From: an uncultured Opitutia bacterium
GTDB lineage: Bacteria; Verrucomicrobiota; Verrucomicrobiia; Opitutales; UBA953
DNA length: 19,793 nt
Reading direction: 5' to 3'
Assembly: GCA_903882335.1 (NCBI GenBank)
Contig: CAIRWP010000084.1
Coordinates: 1-19,793, forward strand
Shown: positions 17,984 through 19,793 of the stretch, piece after piece
Position numbering within the stretch: the first letter of the stretch is position 1
Layout: each line of letters begins with the position of its first letter
Made by a program: the position numbers and the translations under genes
The notes under the pieces: generated by a model
Told to the model about the DNA's origin: nothing
Database searches by the model: none
The model's input: the letters and a program-made list of their open reading frames with translations, nothing else

Positions 17984-19666
17984 ATGATCGTCCCCGGAAG
18001 CAACGTCGCCCGCCACCTGCGCCAGGCCGCCCTGGAACAGCCCGAGGCGGTCGCCACGCTTTCCCCCCTGTCGGTCGGTCCCGACGCCAAGGTCGTCCAC
18101 GCCCGGTGTTCCTTCCGGCGGCTCGACCAGGAAAGCGACGCGGCGGCGCGCATCTTCCAAGCGGAGGGCATCGCCCTCGGCACCCGCACCTTGCTCGCCG
18201 TGCGCCCGGGACACGACCTCATCGTGGCGATGTTCGGACTGCTGAAGCTCGGCGCGGTCCCGGTGGCCATCGACCCGGGCATGGGCGTGCGGTCCTTCCT
18301 GCGCTGCGTGCGGCACACCGAGCCGGAGGCCTTGGTCGGCGCACGCGCGGCCGTCTGGCTGAGCCGGACCCCGCTGCCCGCCTTCCGCTCCCTGCGCGCA
18401 CGCGTCCAGGTCGGCACGACGAAGTGGCGCCTCCTGCGCGAGCAGTGCGCCTCCGCCGAGCCGCGGCCGCTCGCGGAGGTGTCGCCGGACTCGCCCGCGG
18501 CGATCCTCTTCACTTCCGGCTCCACGGGCGCGCCCAAGGGGGTCGACTACACGCACGGGATGTTCGACGCGCAGATCGAGCTGATCCGCCGGACCTACGC
18601 CATCCAGCCGGGCGAGGTCGACATGCCGATGTTGCCGCTCTTCGCGCTCTTCAACCCGGCGCTGCGGATGACGACGGTCACGCCGCTCCTCGATCCTTCG
18701 CGTCCGGCGGCCGCCGACCCGGCGCCGATCGTGGCGGCCTTGCGCTCCGAGCAGGTGACGAATTCGTTCGGTTCGCCCGCGGTCTGGGGCCGCCTGGCCG
18801 ACCATTGCGAGCGACGCGGCCTGAGCCTGCCGTCCTTGCGGCGCGTGCTCATCGCCGGCGCCCCGGTACCCGACGGCTTACTAGCGCAACTGCGCCGGAT
18901 TGCGCCACAGGCGCAGGTGCACACGCCTTACGGCGCGACGGAATGCCTGCCGGTGTCGACGATCACGGCGGCCGAGCTCCTCGCCCACCACGTCGCCGCC
19001 GCGCGCCAAGGCCACGGGACCTGCGTGGGCCGGGCCGTCAACGGTGTCGAGATCCGGGTGATCCGCGAGGTCAACGGGCCGCTCCGGACCTTGGCCGAGA
19101 CAACCGCCTGCGCCCCCGGGGAGGTCGGCGAGATCATCGCCACGGGTCCGAGCGTGACGCGCGCTTACCACCGGCTACCGGAAGCGACGGCCGCGGCCAA
19201 GATCGCGGACGGAGACCGCGTCTGGCACCGCATGGGCGACCTCGGTGCGCTGGGCGCCGACGGCTTGCTGCGGTTCCTGGGACGCCGCGCCGAGAGGGTC
19301 CGCACCGCGTCAGGCGACCTGCCCACCGAGGCGGTCGAACCAGCCTTCCGCGCCCACCCCGACGTGGCGCGTTGCGCGCTCATCGGGCTCGGGACGCAGG
19401 CACCGTTTGTCCCGGCCTTGGTCGTGGAACCGCGCGAGGGGCGCTTCCCCGCCGACGCCCGCGAACGCGAACAGTTCATCGCCAAGCTTCGCGCCTGCGC
19501 CGAGGGCAACCCGGCGGCGACCCGGGTGGACACCTTCCTTTTCCAGGCCAAGCTGCCGGTCGACGTGCGGCACAACGCCAAGATCCATCGCCTCCAGTTG
19601 GCGAAGGCATGGACGGAGCGCCTGCGGGCGGACCGGCTCAACCCCTTGCGCCGGCTCTTCCGATGA
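17984..19666 (+). CDS. oleC: OleC-type beta-lactone synthetase (AMP-ligase fold)
   Basis: OleC activates the 2-alkyl-3-hydroxyacid made by OleA and OleD with ATP and closes it to a beta-lactone, which OleB decarboxylates to a long-chain olefin. The 560-residue protein has the acyl-adenylate signatures ILFTSGSTGAPKGVDYTHG (174-192, P-loop TSGSTGAPKG), a hydrophobic LPLFALFNPALRM pocket segment, VLIAGAPVP (288-296), HTPYGATECLPVS (313-325), WHRMGDLGALGADGLLRFLG (414-433) and the C-terminal LPVDVRHNAKIHR with Lys533 as the domain-alternation lysine. The GVDYTHGMFDAQ and LPVDVRHNAKI blocks and the following reductase gene favour OleC over fatty acyl-CoA ligases. The ATG at 17984 is used; an in-frame TTG at 17942 would read through the terminator hairpin. 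Confidence 0.92.
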   Translation: MIVPGSNVARHLRQAALEQPEAVATLSPLSVGPDAKVVHARCSFRRLDQESDAAARIFQAEGIALGTRTLLAVRPGHDLIVAMFGLLKLGAVPVAIDPGMGVRSFLRCVRHTEPEALVGARAAVWLSRTPLPAFRSLRARVQVGTTKWRLLREQCASAEPRPLAEVSPDSPAAILFTSGSTGAPKGVDYTHGMFDAQIELIRRTYAIQPGEVDMPMLPLFALFNPALRMTTVTPLLDPSRPAAADPAPIVAALRSEQVTNSFGSPAVWGRLADHCERRGLSLPSLRRVLIAGAPVPDGLLAQLRRIAPQAQVHTPYGATECLPVSTITAAELLAHHVAAARQGHGTCVGRAVNGVEIRVIREVNGPLRTLAETTACAPGEVGEIIATGPSVTRAYHRLPEATAAAKIADGDRVWHRMGDLGALGADGLLRFLGRRAERVRTASGDLPTEAVEPAFRAHPDVARCALIGLGTQAPFVPALVVEPREGRFPADAREREQFIAKLRACAEGNPAATRVDTFLFQAKLPVDVRHNAKIHRLQLAKAWTERLRADRLNPLRRLFR

Positions 19667-19793
19667 GCCGTCCGACCGTCCTTGTCACCGGTGGCGGCGG
19701 CTTCCTTGGACGCGCTGTCGTCGAGCGTTGCCTCGCCCGGGGTTATGCGGTGCGGGTCTACGGCCGTTCGGCCTTGGCGACCGACCTGGCTGC
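19663..19793 (+). CDS. oleD: OleD-type 2-alkyl-3-oxoalkanoate reductase, N-terminal fragment (runs off window)
   Basis: Only 43 codons are present. They read MSRPTVLVTGGGGFLGRAVV and onward, an extended-SDR nucleotide-binding motif (GGGGFLG), as in OleD and related NAD(P)H-dependent 3-beta-hydroxysteroid-dehydrogenase-like proteins. The ATG overlaps the oleC stop by 4 nt. OleD reduces the beta-keto acid produced by OleA to the beta-hydroxy acid used by OleC. Family call rests on the Rossmann motif; OleD identity rests mainly on the coupling to oleC. Confidence 0.82.
   Translation, partial: MSRPTVLVTGGGGFLGRAVVERCLARGYAVRVYGRSALATDLA

Overview
The window is GC-rich DNA, densely coded, with intact core genes on both strands. 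It looks chromosomal and comes from a Gram-negative bacterium: it encodes the lipid A enzyme LpxB, an outer-membrane OprP/OprO-type porin and a lipoprotein. The mix of a short glutamate 5-kinase without PUA domain, the carboxynorspermidine polyamine pair, OleC/OleD olefin genes, weak or absent Shine-Dalgarno sequences and C/T-rich leaders suggests a verrucomicrobial (Opitutales-like) chromosome. That placement is inference only; no marker gene here settles it.

Layout. 1-3749 (+): the end of murA, then ruvB, proB and proA, the last two coupled by an ATGA overlap (first two steps of proline synthesis). 3766-3901 (+): tRNA-Asp(GUC) with its own promoter, bracketed by a perfect 12-nt inverted repeat. 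4029-6476 (+): a saccharopine-dehydrogenase-like carboxynorspermidine dehydrogenase and carboxynorspermidine decarboxylase, which together make a polyamine without S-adenosylmethionine decarboxylase; a terminator and a new promoter separate them. 6530-7129 (+): an orphan membrane-anchored coiled-coil protein with a strong terminator.

7197-14794 (-): read from its promoter end, this block is clpB, a Gfo/Idh/MocA oxidoreductase, lpxB, an atypical SDR and an OprP-like porin with terminator, followed by a decayed vsr mismatch-repair endonuclease. The oxidoreductase, lpxB and SDR are joined by two ATGA overlaps, so they are probably one lipid A / cell-envelope unit.

15019-17604 (+): a HEAT/transglutaminase-like (SirB1-type) protein, aroE and a prepilin peptidase, tightly packed. 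17659-17922 (+): a small orphan lipoprotein with its own promoter and terminator. 17984-19793 (+): oleC and the start of oleD, overlapping by ATGA, from the long-chain olefin / beta-lactone pathway; oleD runs off the window.

No complete new defence or mobile system is visible. The less ordinary points are a recurring TTG-N16-CAA promoter shape just upstream of several starts, the stem that clamps the tRNA-Asp precursor, the GnnA-like dehydrogenase coupled to lpxB, the oleC start lying directly under a terminator hairpin, and the multiply mutated vsr pseudogene.
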